Below are positions 17,800-26,314 of a stretch of DNA of 64,000 bases, in pieces. Made by a program: the position numbers and the translations under genes. Position 1 is the first letter of the stretch. The number at the start of each line of letters is the position of its first letter. Source of the stretch: Balneola sp. EhC07 (lineage in GTDB: Bacteria; Bacteroidota; Rhodothermia; Balneolales; Balneolaceae); NCBI RefSeq assembly GCF_001650905.1, contig NZ_LXYG01000017.1, positions 1 to 64,000 of the forward strand, in the 5' to 3' direction. The notes under the pieces were generated by a model. That model saw nothing but the letters and a program-made list of their open reading frames with translations. It did no database searches and had not been told where the DNA came from.

Positions 17800-18081
17800 A
17801 TGTCGTTTTGGATTGGTAATAAGCTTTACTTCTCCTCAATGTTGGGAGATAAAGAACAAATAGAAAAAGCATTTGGACAGGTAATCAAAGAATTACGGAA
17901 GTCTCAAAACCTGTCTCAGGCAATGCTTGCTGAATTAGGGGACTTTCAGCGTACTTTTATTTCTGATCTGGAGAGGGGGGTGTATCAACCTACTTTGTAT
18001 TCAATTTTTCGGTTAGGAGGTGCACTAGGGATTTCACCTCATGAGATTCTTAAGAGGGTAGAGGAAAAAATAAGAGATTAG
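17800..18081 (+). CDS. XRE-family HTH regulator
   Basis: 93 residues. The helix-turn-helix domain covers about 23-80: IKELRKSQNLSQAMLAELGDFQRTFISDLERG followed by PTLYSIFRLGGALGISPHEIL, as in SinR/C-protein-like regulators. A second ATG at 17839 would give an 80-residue protein that starts closer to the domain, and neither start has a good ribosome site. It heads an apparent two-gene unit with the HEPN gene 39 bases downstream. It probably controls island genes in the manner of restriction-system controller proteins. Confidence 0.82.
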   Translation: MSFWIGNKLYFSSMLGDKEQIEKAFGQVIKELRKSQNLSQAMLAELGDFQRTFISDLERGVYQPTLYSIFRLGGALGISPHEILKRVEEKIRD

Positions 18082-18120
18082 CTTATACTTTTATCAACAA
18101 TTAATTTCACTAAGGGAGAG

Positions 18121-18582
18121 ATGAGTAAACTAATTCTTGATATGGATCCCCGATGGGAGGGTTATATAAATGAGTACACCCAAGAAGCTTTTGAAAAGCT
18201 TTCAAGAGATCTTACGAATACACACGATAAAGTTCCTAAGCCTGTAAAAAGACACCTAAAAAGAGTGGAGAGTTTGCTTTTCCTTAAATCTGTAAACTAT
18301 GAACTTCAAGATGTTGCAGAATTCTATTGTTATACTATTCTCGAATGGTCTTTAAGAGATTTACATCGCAAAACAGAAGGAAAAAACAAACAGAATTTAC
18401 GCCCTTTGTTAATATGGGCCACAGAAAAAAAGTTAGTTAGTTTAGATACAAATAAAATTGAGTTTATCTGTGACTGTAGAAATGGCTTCGCTCATTTAAA
18501 TTCGGAAGAAGATCTTCAGGGAATTTTAGCGACTGATATGATCCAATTTGTAGTTGGATTAATTAATGAGATGTATCAATAA
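18121..18582 (+). CDS. HEPN-like protein with RxxxxH motif
   Basis: 153 residues, all-helical by appearance, with CRNGFAHL giving R120-N-G-F-A-H125. This is the Rx4xH signature of HEPN ribonuclease or toxin domains, at the usual C-terminal third. HEPN proteins act in toxin-antitoxin, abortive infection and CRISPR contexts. No MNT nucleotidyltransferase partner is encoded beside it; its co-directional neighbour is the XRE regulator. Toxic RNase activity is inferred from the motif. An alternative is a non-catalytic DUF4145-like HEPN protein. Confidence 0.6.
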   Translation: MSKLILDMDPRWEGYINEYTQEAFEKLSRDLTNTHDKVPKPVKRHLKRVESLLFLKSVNYELQDVAEFYCYTILEWSLRDLHRKTEGKNKQNLRPLLIWATEKKLVSLDTNKIEFICDCRNGFAHLNSEEDLQGILATDMIQFVVGLINEMYQ

Positions 18583-18590
18583 GTTTTAAG

Positions 18591-19490
18591 TTAGCTCATA
18601 TTATAACTCATAAGAATCAGGTCTTCAGCTTTTCGAAGATCATCGTGCGAACGAATTGTTATTTCTAAATCACCAGTACCCAAGTGACCTATATTTCGAA
18701 CATCCCTGGTAAACCCCTCTTCTAATTCAATGTCATCCGGACTTACTTTCACATTTAATAAAAGCTTGTTGCTTTGAGTATATATTTCAACACAGGCAAA
18801 GTTTTTTATTCGCTTGAAAGCAAAGTAATATTTAAGGGTTTTCTCCTGAACATCATCTCCTAGAGATAACATGTAGCTACGTAAGTCTGCATAAAGATTT
18901 GTTAGTTCCTCGCTCGCATCTTCCAAATAACTTGATACTGTTTTATAATTAGCTTTTGTTGATGACGGAGAGGCTGATGATTTCGCTTCAGCTATATTTA
19001 CAAGTTCTAAAAGCAGCAGATTGTCTTCAAACTTGATGTATCTAATTAATTCAATATTTCGGTTCATTTGCTTTACAGCATGTTCATCAAATTTTGTGAA
19101 CGCACCTGCAATGCATAACAACCGCGGGTTATTCCAGTCAATACTGTCAGAGTGATCCTTACCAAATTTCTTTAAAACAAGGAGTTCAAACTCTGCCTGA
19201 TGATCCATTAGCCAATCCAAATAAAATAGCCCCTGATTGATTACATTTTCATCTCTGTGGCGTTTGTACTCTATAATTACCGGACTGCCATTCTCATCAA
19301 TCCCTAAAGTATCTATTCTACCACCGTGATTAACACCGGTTGAATATTCTGTTTCCAGAAATCTTACACCTAGGTAATCTTCTAAATTTAATTCAATTTG
19401 AGACTGAAGACTTTTTTCAATGTTTGCAGTACCACCTGTGAGCTCAGTTACTTTGTTATCGTTTATACGAAAAAGTTTTATGTCTGACAT
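18591..19490 (-). CDS. NucS-like PD-(D/E)XK nuclease with C-terminal DUF5655-like domain
   Basis: 299 residues. The nuclease core is visible: GRID60 followed by VIIE74-Y-K76, with a Q shortly after (VINQGLFYLDWL), as in the NucS/EndoMS fold. The C-terminal 100 residues (VQEKTLKYYFAFKRIKNFACVEI, then DDIELEEGFTRDVRNIGHLGTGDLEI) resemble DUF5655, often found with such nucleases. A role in cleaving mismatched or foreign DNA is inferred. It converges with the HEPN gene (8 bases between stops). NucS of actinobacteria lacks this C-terminal domain. Confidence 0.7.
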   Translation of the reverse strand: MSDIKLFRINDNKVTELTGGTANIEKSLQSQIELNLEDYLGVRFLETEYSTGVNHGGRIDTLGIDENGSPVIIEYKRHRDENVINQGLFYLDWLMDHQAEFELLVLKKFGKDHSDSIDWNNPRLLCIAGAFTKFDEHAVKQMNRNIELIRYIKFEDNLLLLELVNIAEAKSSASPSSTKANYKTVSSYLEDASEELTNLYADLRSYMLSLGDDVQEKTLKYYFAFKRIKNFACVEIYTQSNKLLLNVKVSPDDIELEEGFTRDVRNIGHLGTGDLEITIRSHDDLRKAEDLILMSYNMS

Positions 19491-19565
19491 AAATAGTTAT
19501 TCTTTACTATTATCCATGCTAATGTAATTGTTTTATTTGAATTAATTCGTAATGTTCATTTTTAA

Positions 19566-20510
19566 ATGATTGATTCTATACTTAGCATATTTTCGGATTA
19601 TATTGGCTCTTTTCTAAAAGGTGCTGTGAATCGTATTAGATTCTATTCGAATAAATTATTGAATCGCTCTGAACCTTACACCAAAGATGAAGCTTTGGAA
19701 TATGCCTATGCAGTGATTTCCGGAAACATAGTTCAAGTAAGTTCATTCAGAAATTTTTCTACTGGTAATATCTACATTGCTGTAAAAGCTAAAGAGAAGA
19801 AAGGCGAGTATTTTTTCAAATTAATCCTTCTTAAAAAAGTTGGAAGTACATTTATAAGAGATTGGGAGCACGAACTAATAAGCTTTACTGAAGACTTTGA
19901 AGTCATTGACCTGCAAAAATCTGGAGAATATTTTATACTGTTTATAGAAAACTCGTTTGGCTCAGGCGCTGGAACAAAGACCCTATACGCTTTTAGCTCT
20001 TCTACTAAAAAATTATTTAAAATCATTGAACATCACGATTGGTCGGATATGACTCGAGTATATACCCCGTCTATTGAACTGAGTCCACGGGATGTCGATC
20101 AAAAACTACTGAAAAATTTGGAGCAGTATGCTTCAATGAATGACATGTTAAAAGAAATGCGCGTCGACTTCTCCAACCCTAAACATGCCGTACGAAATTG
20201 GCATAGATTAAATGGTTCAATTACAGAAGGCGATGTAGAGCTTTGCTTTTACGATGGCCGTCCAACTTATGGGAGCTCTCCAACTGAAGTAGTACATTAT
20301 GATGACATTGAATGGATTGGGTATTTCAAAGGGCCACTCTGTGGTTATCTAAAAAAGAGGGATGAGCACTTTATCGCCTATTCTCCAGGCTGGACTTATG
20401 ATTGGCCACAGGACCTAAAAATGAAAGGTAATGGCATTCAATTTACTTCCGGTAAACATACACTATCTTTTGAATTGAACGGAAATAAAGGAAACTTAAA
20501 TAATATCTAG
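19566..20510 (+). CDS. Unknown protein translationally linked to patatin gene
   Basis: 314 residues, not recognised. It has an amphipathic N-terminus (MIDSILSIFSDYIGSFLKGAVN), a beta-rich middle with NSFGSGAGTKTLYAF, and a C-terminal part rich in aromatic residues (GYFKGPLCGYLKKRDEHF). It lacks the GS...DxD pattern of CD-NTases and the cyclase and TIR motifs, so no known signal-producing enzyme is seen. Its stop is one base before the TTG start of the patatin gene. That suggests obligate co-expression, for instance as sensor or inhibitor of the phospholipase. Confidence 0.7.
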   Translation: MIDSILSIFSDYIGSFLKGAVNRIRFYSNKLLNRSEPYTKDEALEYAYAVISGNIVQVSSFRNFSTGNIYIAVKAKEKKGEYFFKLILLKKVGSTFIRDWEHELISFTEDFEVIDLQKSGEYFILFIENSFGSGAGTKTLYAFSSSTKKLFKIIEHHDWSDMTRVYTPSIELSPRDVDQKLLKNLEQYASMNDMLKEMRVDFSNPKHAVRNWHRLNGSITEGDVELCFYDGRPTYGSSPTEVVHYDDIEWIGYFKGPLCGYLKKRDEHFIAYSPGWTYDWPQDLKMKGNGIQFTSGKHTLSFELNGNKGNLNNI

Positions 20511-20511
20511 T

Positions 20512-22026
20512 TTGTCTTTCTTCAAAAATATCGCATTATCCCTTTCGGGCGGTGGGTATAGAGCCGCCACCTATCATTTTGGTGTTCTATCTTGTCTTCA
20601 TAAAGTTGGTTTATTGGATAAAGTCTCAATGATATCGTCTGTATCTGGAGGAAGCATTACTACATTAAAATATGCAAGTACCTTAGCAGAAGGTTTGGAT
20701 TTCGAAAGCTTTTCAAAGGAATTAGAAGAGTTTTTAACTGAACGTAATTTAGTGAATGATGCAATTGGATTATTAGGAACTCCTACTTCTAAACGAATGC
20801 TCCAAAAGCATACGTTAATCAGTGCGTTTAGCGAGCTATACCATCGATATTTATTTAGCAAAGGATCAAAAAAGTTCAATGTTTTTTGGAATAGCAATTT
20901 TAAAAACTGCCATGTAAAAGAATTAGCTATCAATGCTACTGAATTTTATAGTGGTAATAGTTTTCGTTTTACTAAGAGTCAAAGCAAGGGTGCAATAATC
21001 GGTAATAAACACCTCAGAATTTATTATTCAGATGCTCAAAAACTTAGACTTGGCGATATATTAGCTGCATCCTCTTGTTTCCCAGCAGGTTTTGAACCCA
21101 TTGACCTTTTGAACGATTTTGTGATTTCAAAACCCTTAGATAGAGACTATAAAAATCTATGGCAGGTTGAATCACTATACCTTATGGACGGGGGTATTTA
21201 TGACAACCAAGGACTTGAAGCCATAAAACTTTCAATTGATCGGGGAAACTGGTATGACATGATTATTATTTCGGATACTGACAGGGATAAAGAATATCCG
21301 TTATATGCACCTTCAAATAACTCTATTAAATTTCCAAAATGGACTCTTAAAAAAACTCTCTCAATTATATTGCGGCTTCTGGTACTAATCTATTTTCTAA
21401 TTGTAATAGGTGCTTCAACAATTTTAAATTTGTTACTCCCACTTGATCTCATTATTGGATCTTTTTTATTAATCTCTATCGGACTTTTCTCAGGTTTAAA
21501 ACAAACCAAAAAAATCATTAAACAGCATATTAATAGGAAATTAACAAAGCAATTTAGTCAACCTTTAGATTTAGAGAAGCTTTCATTACTAAAGGTTTTC
21601 AGTATAATTGATTCTATTTATATAAGAGCTCACTCCTTAGTCTCCCTTACGAATACCATTTTTATGAAGCGTATTCGGTCTTTAGTATATACTAGCACCT
21701 ACGAAGCGCCGGGGCTTGGGAGAAGAACTGTTGATAATTTAATCTATAGCATTAATGACACTGCAATAATTGATGGTTTTCATATCACCGATTTAATGTT
21801 AAAAAAGGTTGATACAGCCAAGTCAATGTCTACAACTCTCTGGTTTACTGATGATGATCAAACTCAATACAACGCACTAAAAGATACTGGTGAATTTACT
21901 ACTGCATATAAACTAATAAAACATATCGATAAAATATCAATTAGACTTGGTAAGTCTAAAAAAAAGGAGTTAGATCAAATTAGAAATAAACTTTTCACAA
22001 TCTGGCTTTCACATTGCAAACAATAA
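20512..22026 (+). CDS. Patatin-like phospholipase with internal membrane hairpin
   Basis: 504 residues, TTG start (no ATG fits before the first motif). Patatin motifs: oxyanion loop SGGGYRAA (12-19), nucleophile elbow S-V-S45-G-G-S, AASSCFPAGFEP, and the dyad aspartate D226 in MDGGIYDNQG. Two hydrophobic helices (about 283-305 and 309-328) follow the catalytic part and would anchor it in the membrane. A C-terminal region of about 150 residues follows. Bacterial patatins such as CapV are effectors of abortive-infection systems that destroy the inner membrane. The location in a defence island fits, but no CD-NTase is nearby. Confidence 0.8.
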   Translation: MSFFKNIALSLSGGGYRAATYHFGVLSCLHKVGLLDKVSMISSVSGGSITTLKYASTLAEGLDFESFSKELEEFLTERNLVNDAIGLLGTPTSKRMLQKHTLISAFSELYHRYLFSKGSKKFNVFWNSNFKNCHVKELAINATEFYSGNSFRFTKSQSKGAIIGNKHLRIYYSDAQKLRLGDILAASSCFPAGFEPIDLLNDFVISKPLDRDYKNLWQVESLYLMDGGIYDNQGLEAIKLSIDRGNWYDMIIISDTDRDKEYPLYAPSNNSIKFPKWTLKKTLSIILRLLVLIYFLIVIGASTILNLLLPLDLIIGSFLLISIGLFSGLKQTKKIIKQHINRKLTKQFSQPLDLEKLSLLKVFSIIDSIYIRAHSLVSLTNTIFMKRIRSLVYTSTYEAPGLGRRTVDNLIYSINDTAIIDGFHITDLMLKKVDTAKSMSTTLWFTDDDQTQYNALKDTGEFTTAYKLIKHIDKISIRLGKSKKKELDQIRNKLFTIWLSHCKQ

Positions 22027-22030
22027 GATC

Positions 22031-23125
22031 TTAATTATTGCTTTGTCTTAAAAAGTTTTGATATAATGAAGTTAAATATGCATCCGAAGCATCATTGATC
22101 AAGTAATTAATGAAAGCTACATAAACTACGGCTCCTGGGCTTTTCTTTAATTTAAACATTGTGTCCCTCCAATCTTCCAAATTTACTCTTAATTCAGTAA
22201 TTGATTGTGCATGAGTTCGGAGCCTATCATTGTCTATATAACTTCTATAATAATCTTCCCATAAATCATTTAGTATTAATTGTTCTAGATAGTCTTTGTA
22301 CCTCACTTTCAGATTTAGAACTGAAAGCCAGTTGATTACAAGATCCTTTTGAGTCGGATCTTTTGGAATAACATTAAAATTCCAATCCTCTTCTTTTATC
22401 CGAACCTTTAGGTTTGGCTCATTTACATAAGAAAAGGATATATCTACTCCTGAATGAATTTGAAAAGGATAAAATGCCTTAACTCTTAATTGTGAACTAT
22501 CTATTAAAATATTCTTCTCCCCCTTTGCTGGACTATTATTACATGATGGACAAATAGGGACAAGGTTATTAAAATTTACGGCAGCCATTGGAAAGTCCTT
22601 TTTACACAACCAATGATCCAAAGGAAGTCGTGCTTGCCCTCTTAAATTGTTGATAGTTTCAATACCGCAAAATGGACAGACCTCAATACCATTTTCTTTT
22701 TTAAAGCGGTTTATTAAATCAAATACGTTTTCTTCTACTAGATCATTAAAACGGTCATAATTAATTGCACTTTTATAAAGGTACAAAAATAGGGTTTTTA
22801 TTGGCTCTTGAATTCTTTTAGGCAAATCATCTATGGAAACAATCTTTGAAGCAGGGTCATTGTCACACAATTTTTCAATCTGATTATTATATAGGAAGGT
22901 TTCTCGGATTAGCTTCCTAGTGGTGACAGACTTATAGGTCTTATACTTGTCATAAACGGTCTCAAACTTATTTTTTAAATCAGTAGGTGCAAAAACTGTA
23001 TTAGCCCATGTTGGGAATAAATGATCACCAAATTGAGCCGAATTTTCAATATTTCTAAAAAAGATCTTCGGTATCTGATTTATTACTGAAATCCGGGTTT
23101 TAGTTTTCTGAAGCTGTACTATCAT
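22031..23125 (-). CDS. HNH endonuclease (PtuB-like)
   Basis: 364 residues. The HNH core has zinc knuckles C150-P-F-C153 and C192-P-S-C195 around LPLDH171W, then N residues in VNFNNLVPICPSC and the K-G-E-K-N end. That is the layout of HNH nucleases coupled to ATPases in Septu and retron systems. It is longer than typical PtuB (about 200-250 residues), with an extra 140 residues on each side. The start overlaps the AAA ATPase gene by 26 bases. It is the last gene of the hsdM-hsdS-AAA-HNH operon and converges with the patatin gene. Confidence 0.8.
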   Translation of the reverse strand: MIVQLQKTKTRISVINQIPKIFFRNIENSAQFGDHLFPTWANTVFAPTDLKNKFETVYDKYKTYKSVTTRKLIRETFLYNNQIEKLCDNDPASKIVSIDDLPKRIQEPIKTLFLYLYKSAINYDRFNDLVEENVFDLINRFKKENGIEVCPFCGIETINNLRGQARLPLDHWLCKKDFPMAAVNFNNLVPICPSCNNSPAKGEKNILIDSSQLRVKAFYPFQIHSGVDISFSYVNEPNLKVRIKEEDWNFNVIPKDPTQKDLVINWLSVLNLKVRYKDYLEQLILNDLWEDYYRSYIDNDRLRTHAQSITELRVNLEDWRDTMFKLKKSPGAVVYVAFINYLINDASDAYLTSLYQNFLRQSNN

Positions 23126-24854
23126 TATCCATTTCTTCAGTTAATTCATAAATTCTTCTAAACAAAAATTGCTTCTCACTAGATTCTCCAAAGTACTCAA
23201 CAGCTTCCCTTAGTTCTTCCAAGCTTCCATTTTCTATAAGGTCAATAAGCTCATCTTTTGATTTTTTAGGAATAAGGTCAGTATTAAAGAAATTTTTCAA
23301 TATATAATTGATACTCGAGCCAAACGTTTTTAAACCCAACTCGCTTGCGGATTTCGCTACACTGAACTTTGAATCATCCTTTTTGTCAAAGAAGATCACA
23401 TTATTAGGTAAACAGTCAGATATAATAAAAGGTGAATGAGAAGTAAGAAGAATATCCTTCATCAAATGATCTGCACCACTTTCTTCTAGACTATTCTCAA
23501 GCATATCTATAAACCTACTTCTCCAATCTGGATTAAAATGTGTTTCGGGTTCATCTAATAAAATTAAAGACCGCTTATCTTTCAGGATCAAACAAATACC
23601 CATCGTATGGAGAAATTGGTGCTCTCCATCTGAGAATTGTTTTAAAAGCAGCTCAAAAGTCTCCTCAGAGTTAATTTTCCTTTTCTCAATGTAGAAATCT
23701 TCAAAAAAGAATACTTTATCAGCTGGCCCCGGAATAGGTAATTTACCGTCAGTATAATAGCCTGCCGATTTATATACCTCTTCCTTTATTCCTCCCCTAA
23801 TATTTGCTACCTCGATAAAATTATTATTCAGCTCGTAAAGCAACTGGAAAAACTGAAACATATCTAATGAGGATTTAAATACATTTCTGAAAGCAGCTTT
23901 CATTTGATTATCAAGAAAGAAGTCCAGCGTGAGTTTGTAATACTCTCTTGATTCTTCCATCTCTTCATCTTTCTCAAATTTATGAAAGAAGTGAGCTGTT
24001 GAAATCTTCTTTAGAGCTTCAATTTTATTATTTAATTGATGGATTACTGGATATTTCTTGACTTGGTTTTTCTCTAAAACCTTAAGTATGTGGTTTTGAA
24101 GAGTTATTCGAAAGCTTCGAAGTCGAACGATATTAAGCTCTTCTTTAAGACTTTTTAGTGTCTGATCACTTTCGAAAATAAGACTTGAAAGAAGTACCGC
24201 TTGACTCATTTCATTATCAATATACACCAAACTACTTTCTGGCTTTTCAAAGCGTTCGTTTCTTACAGTTGATTGTGCATATTCGTCATAATGAATTAAC
24301 CTCGATTTTATAAAGGGAATACTTAGGGTTTCATTCTCTCCAGATGAGTACCCTACAATAACATCTGGCAAATAAATTTTACCTGGAGCCGCTTTATCAA
24401 AACTAGTTGCTACAATTTGAATTTCTTGATCTATAGCATCGGGAGAAAATAAGTCCCTTTTAAGATACATCTTAGGTTCTTTACCTTCTTTCTTAACAAT
24501 CCGAATAATATTTAACCCATCTAATACATCCTTCAAATCTTCTTTGAAGATGATATATTCTAATTCAAAAGCATGCGGTCCATTTATATTCGTACCGGGA
24601 GAGAAAAATTCAAATGCATCGGGTTTAAATCTATTTGCGCATAGTTCCAGATGGTAAAAAATATTTGCTAAGGCCTCTAACACATTAGACTTTCCACTCC
24701 CATTCAACCCAGCAAAACAGAATGGTTCAAACTTTTTTAACGTTCTGATTTCGTTTAAAAACTCCTCTTTTAAAAATGTTGGCCGAAAGTTTAATTCAAA
24801 ACCAGTTTTTAAGCTTCTGAAGTCTGAGTTTATTTTGAGTCGAAGAAGTTTCAT
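23100..24854 (-). CDS. Restriction-system-associated AAA/ABC-type ATPase (PtuA-like)
   Basis: 584 residues. Walker A GLNGSGKS (49-56), ABC-like signature FSDGEHQF (407-414), Walker B LILLDEPETHF (430-440) and the H-loop TSHSP (471-475) define an SMC/OLD-like ATPase. The middle (about 230-345) is helical. Such ATPases pair with an HNH nuclease as PtuA does with PtuB in Septu, and relatives are known beside type I modification genes. It overlaps hsdS by 4 bases (ATGA) and the HNH gene by 26. It lacks a TOPRIM domain, so it is not an OLD nuclease. Confidence 0.82.
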   Translation of the reverse strand: MKLLRLKINSDFRSLKTGFELNFRPTFLKEEFLNEIRTLKKFEPFCFAGLNGSGKSNVLEALANIFYHLELCANRFKPDAFEFFSPGTNINGPHAFELEYIIFKEDLKDVLDGLNIIRIVKKEGKEPKMYLKRDLFSPDAIDQEIQIVATSFDKAAPGKIYLPDVIVGYSSGENETLSIPFIKSRLIHYDEYAQSTVRNERFEKPESSLVYIDNEMSQAVLLSSLIFESDQTLKSLKEELNIVRLRSFRITLQNHILKVLEKNQVKKYPVIHQLNNKIEALKKISTAHFFHKFEKDEEMEESREYYKLTLDFFLDNQMKAAFRNVFKSSLDMFQFFQLLYELNNNFIEVANIRGGIKEEVYKSAGYYTDGKLPIPGPADKVFFFEDFYIEKRKINSEETFELLLKQFSDGEHQFLHTMGICLILKDKRSLILLDEPETHFNPDWRSRFIDMLENSLEESGADHLMKDILLTSHSPFIISDCLPNNVIFFDKKDDSKFSVAKSASELGLKTFGSSINYILKNFFNTDLIPKKSKDELIDLIENGSLEELREAVEYFGESSEKQFLFRRIYELTEEMDNDSTASEN

Positions 24855-26314
24855 TTCATTTGTAGGATCGTTTGTTTGTTTTCCTCATCGTATTTCTGTT
24901 CTACCTTTTCAGCTTTCATTAACTTGAATAAAATTTCTTTCGCTTCTTCATATTCTTCAAAGGTGCCGAACGAGAAAGAGTCTCCTTCATCATTCATAAA
25001 CTCTTCTTTCTGATTGTGCTGATTAAATCGATCAACCAATTTTTGAATGAGTGATACATCATCATTAATAGCTTCCACATCATTATTCTCAATAAGTGCG
25101 TCTAGCTGTAGTTCGGATTGAAAAGATAGATCTCCATGAAAGGCTCTTTGAAGAAGAGAATTAAAAAGGTTTTCAGCATTAGCTAAAGAAGAGTTAAGTT
25201 TTAATCTTGTTTTCTCAACTTTATATACTAGAGTATCAAACTCTTTTTGAGCATTCAATTCTGGTAATGGGATTTCAAGTTCACGGAGTCTTGACTTAGA
25301 GATATTTGGCATTGAACCGGCTGCACCTCCTCGAAGATTTTGCACTTCTTTTCTAAAATTTGAATCATTAAACAAATAATATAGATAGAGGCCCGTGACT
25401 TTGGATGGGTTGAAAACTAATTTAAAAATCGTATCTGGCAATATTAACTTTTTATGATCATTGAAAACATATGCTGTTGTACCAACTAATTCTGGGGTAT
25501 TTTTTCTAGAAAAAAGTACATCACCTTTAGTAGCTGTAACATCTTTTTGGATACTTTTTCCCTCTGGTAATTTTTTGTTTTCTTCAGCAATAAACTTTCG
25601 TTTTGAGACAGCTCCTTGCTTAAGTACAGCCCATTCATTTTCATTATTTCGAGAATATTTTTCGCATCTAGGACTCCAACCAGATTCAATTTCATCAAGC
25701 ACTGAACTCAACGGAACTTTTACCCACCCCTTACTTTCAAATACAGGATCCCCAAACATATTCAAAAAAGTGTCTCGAAGTAGCTTATTCAACAACTCAA
25801 TACTTTCCTTCCGTTTATCAATTAGAGATTGAGCTCGATCTAAAGCTTCTACAATTTGTTGTTGTGTTTGAAGATCTGGAAGCTCTACCTCTTGTTTTTT
25901 GACAATAGTTGCTGAAATATTATTGAGCGTAACTCCTCTTCCTTGATTAACTAACTTTTCTTTATTGAACTCAAACCAATACCTAAGATACTCTAAGTTT
26001 AATAAGTCTTCTTTTTTGGCTGTTATACCAAGTATAGCTTGGTTCGAAGATAATTCAGTTCCCGCAAAAGCTGTTTTCCCAACAGAACCATACATTGCTA
26101 ACAACAATGTGCCTTTTTTAAAAAGTCGATTATTTATTGAATTTAGTCCCTTCTCAGTCAAATATTCTTCTGTTTTATGAATAATTGACCCTTTTGTTCG
26201 ATCAAAATCGCCAATTTTCACCCAAGGGATAGTACCTCCATAGAATGATGGCTCACTTCTTCTTGGAGTTCCACCACTTTTCATTTCACAAATTTCTGAG
26301 AGAAGGTATTTCAT
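24851..26314 (-). CDS. hsdS: Type I restriction-modification specificity subunit
   Basis: 487 residues. Two target recognition domains are visible. The first starts MKYLLSEICEMKSGGTPRR and includes IPWVKIGD and LLLAMYGSVGKTA; the second starts WVKVPLSSVLDEIESG and includes DVLFSRKNTPELVG and PNISKSRLRELEIPLP. Each is followed by a spacer helix (QQQIVEALDRAQSLIDKRKE and QKEFDTLVYKVEKTR). A charged tail of about 70 residues extends beyond the usual end. It would give HsdM its two-part DNA target. It overlaps hsdM and the ATPase gene by 4 bases each. Confidence 0.92.
   Translation of the reverse strand: MKYLLSEICEMKSGGTPRRSEPSFYGGTIPWVKIGDFDRTKGSIIHKTEEYLTEKGLNSINNRLFKKGTLLLAMYGSVGKTAFAGTELSSNQAILGITAKKEDLLNLEYLRYWFEFNKEKLVNQGRGVTLNNISATIVKKQEVELPDLQTQQQIVEALDRAQSLIDKRKESIELLNKLLRDTFLNMFGDPVFESKGWVKVPLSSVLDEIESGWSPRCEKYSRNNENEWAVLKQGAVSKRKFIAEENKKLPEGKSIQKDVTATKGDVLFSRKNTPELVGTTAYVFNDHKKLILPDTIFKLVFNPSKVTGLYLYYLFNDSNFRKEVQNLRGGAAGSMPNISKSRLRELEIPLPELNAQKEFDTLVYKVEKTRLKLNSSLANAENLFNSLLQRAFHGDLSFQSELQLDALIENNDVEAINDDVSLIQKLVDRFNQHNQKEEFMNDEGDSFSFGTFEEYEEAKEILFKLMKAEKVEQKYDEENKQTILQMK

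Noticed and set aside
19566-22026. CBASS system (CD-NTase plus CapV patatin)
   Set aside because: The neighbour lacks the GS..DxD nucleotidyltransferase motif and no other CD-NTase is near.
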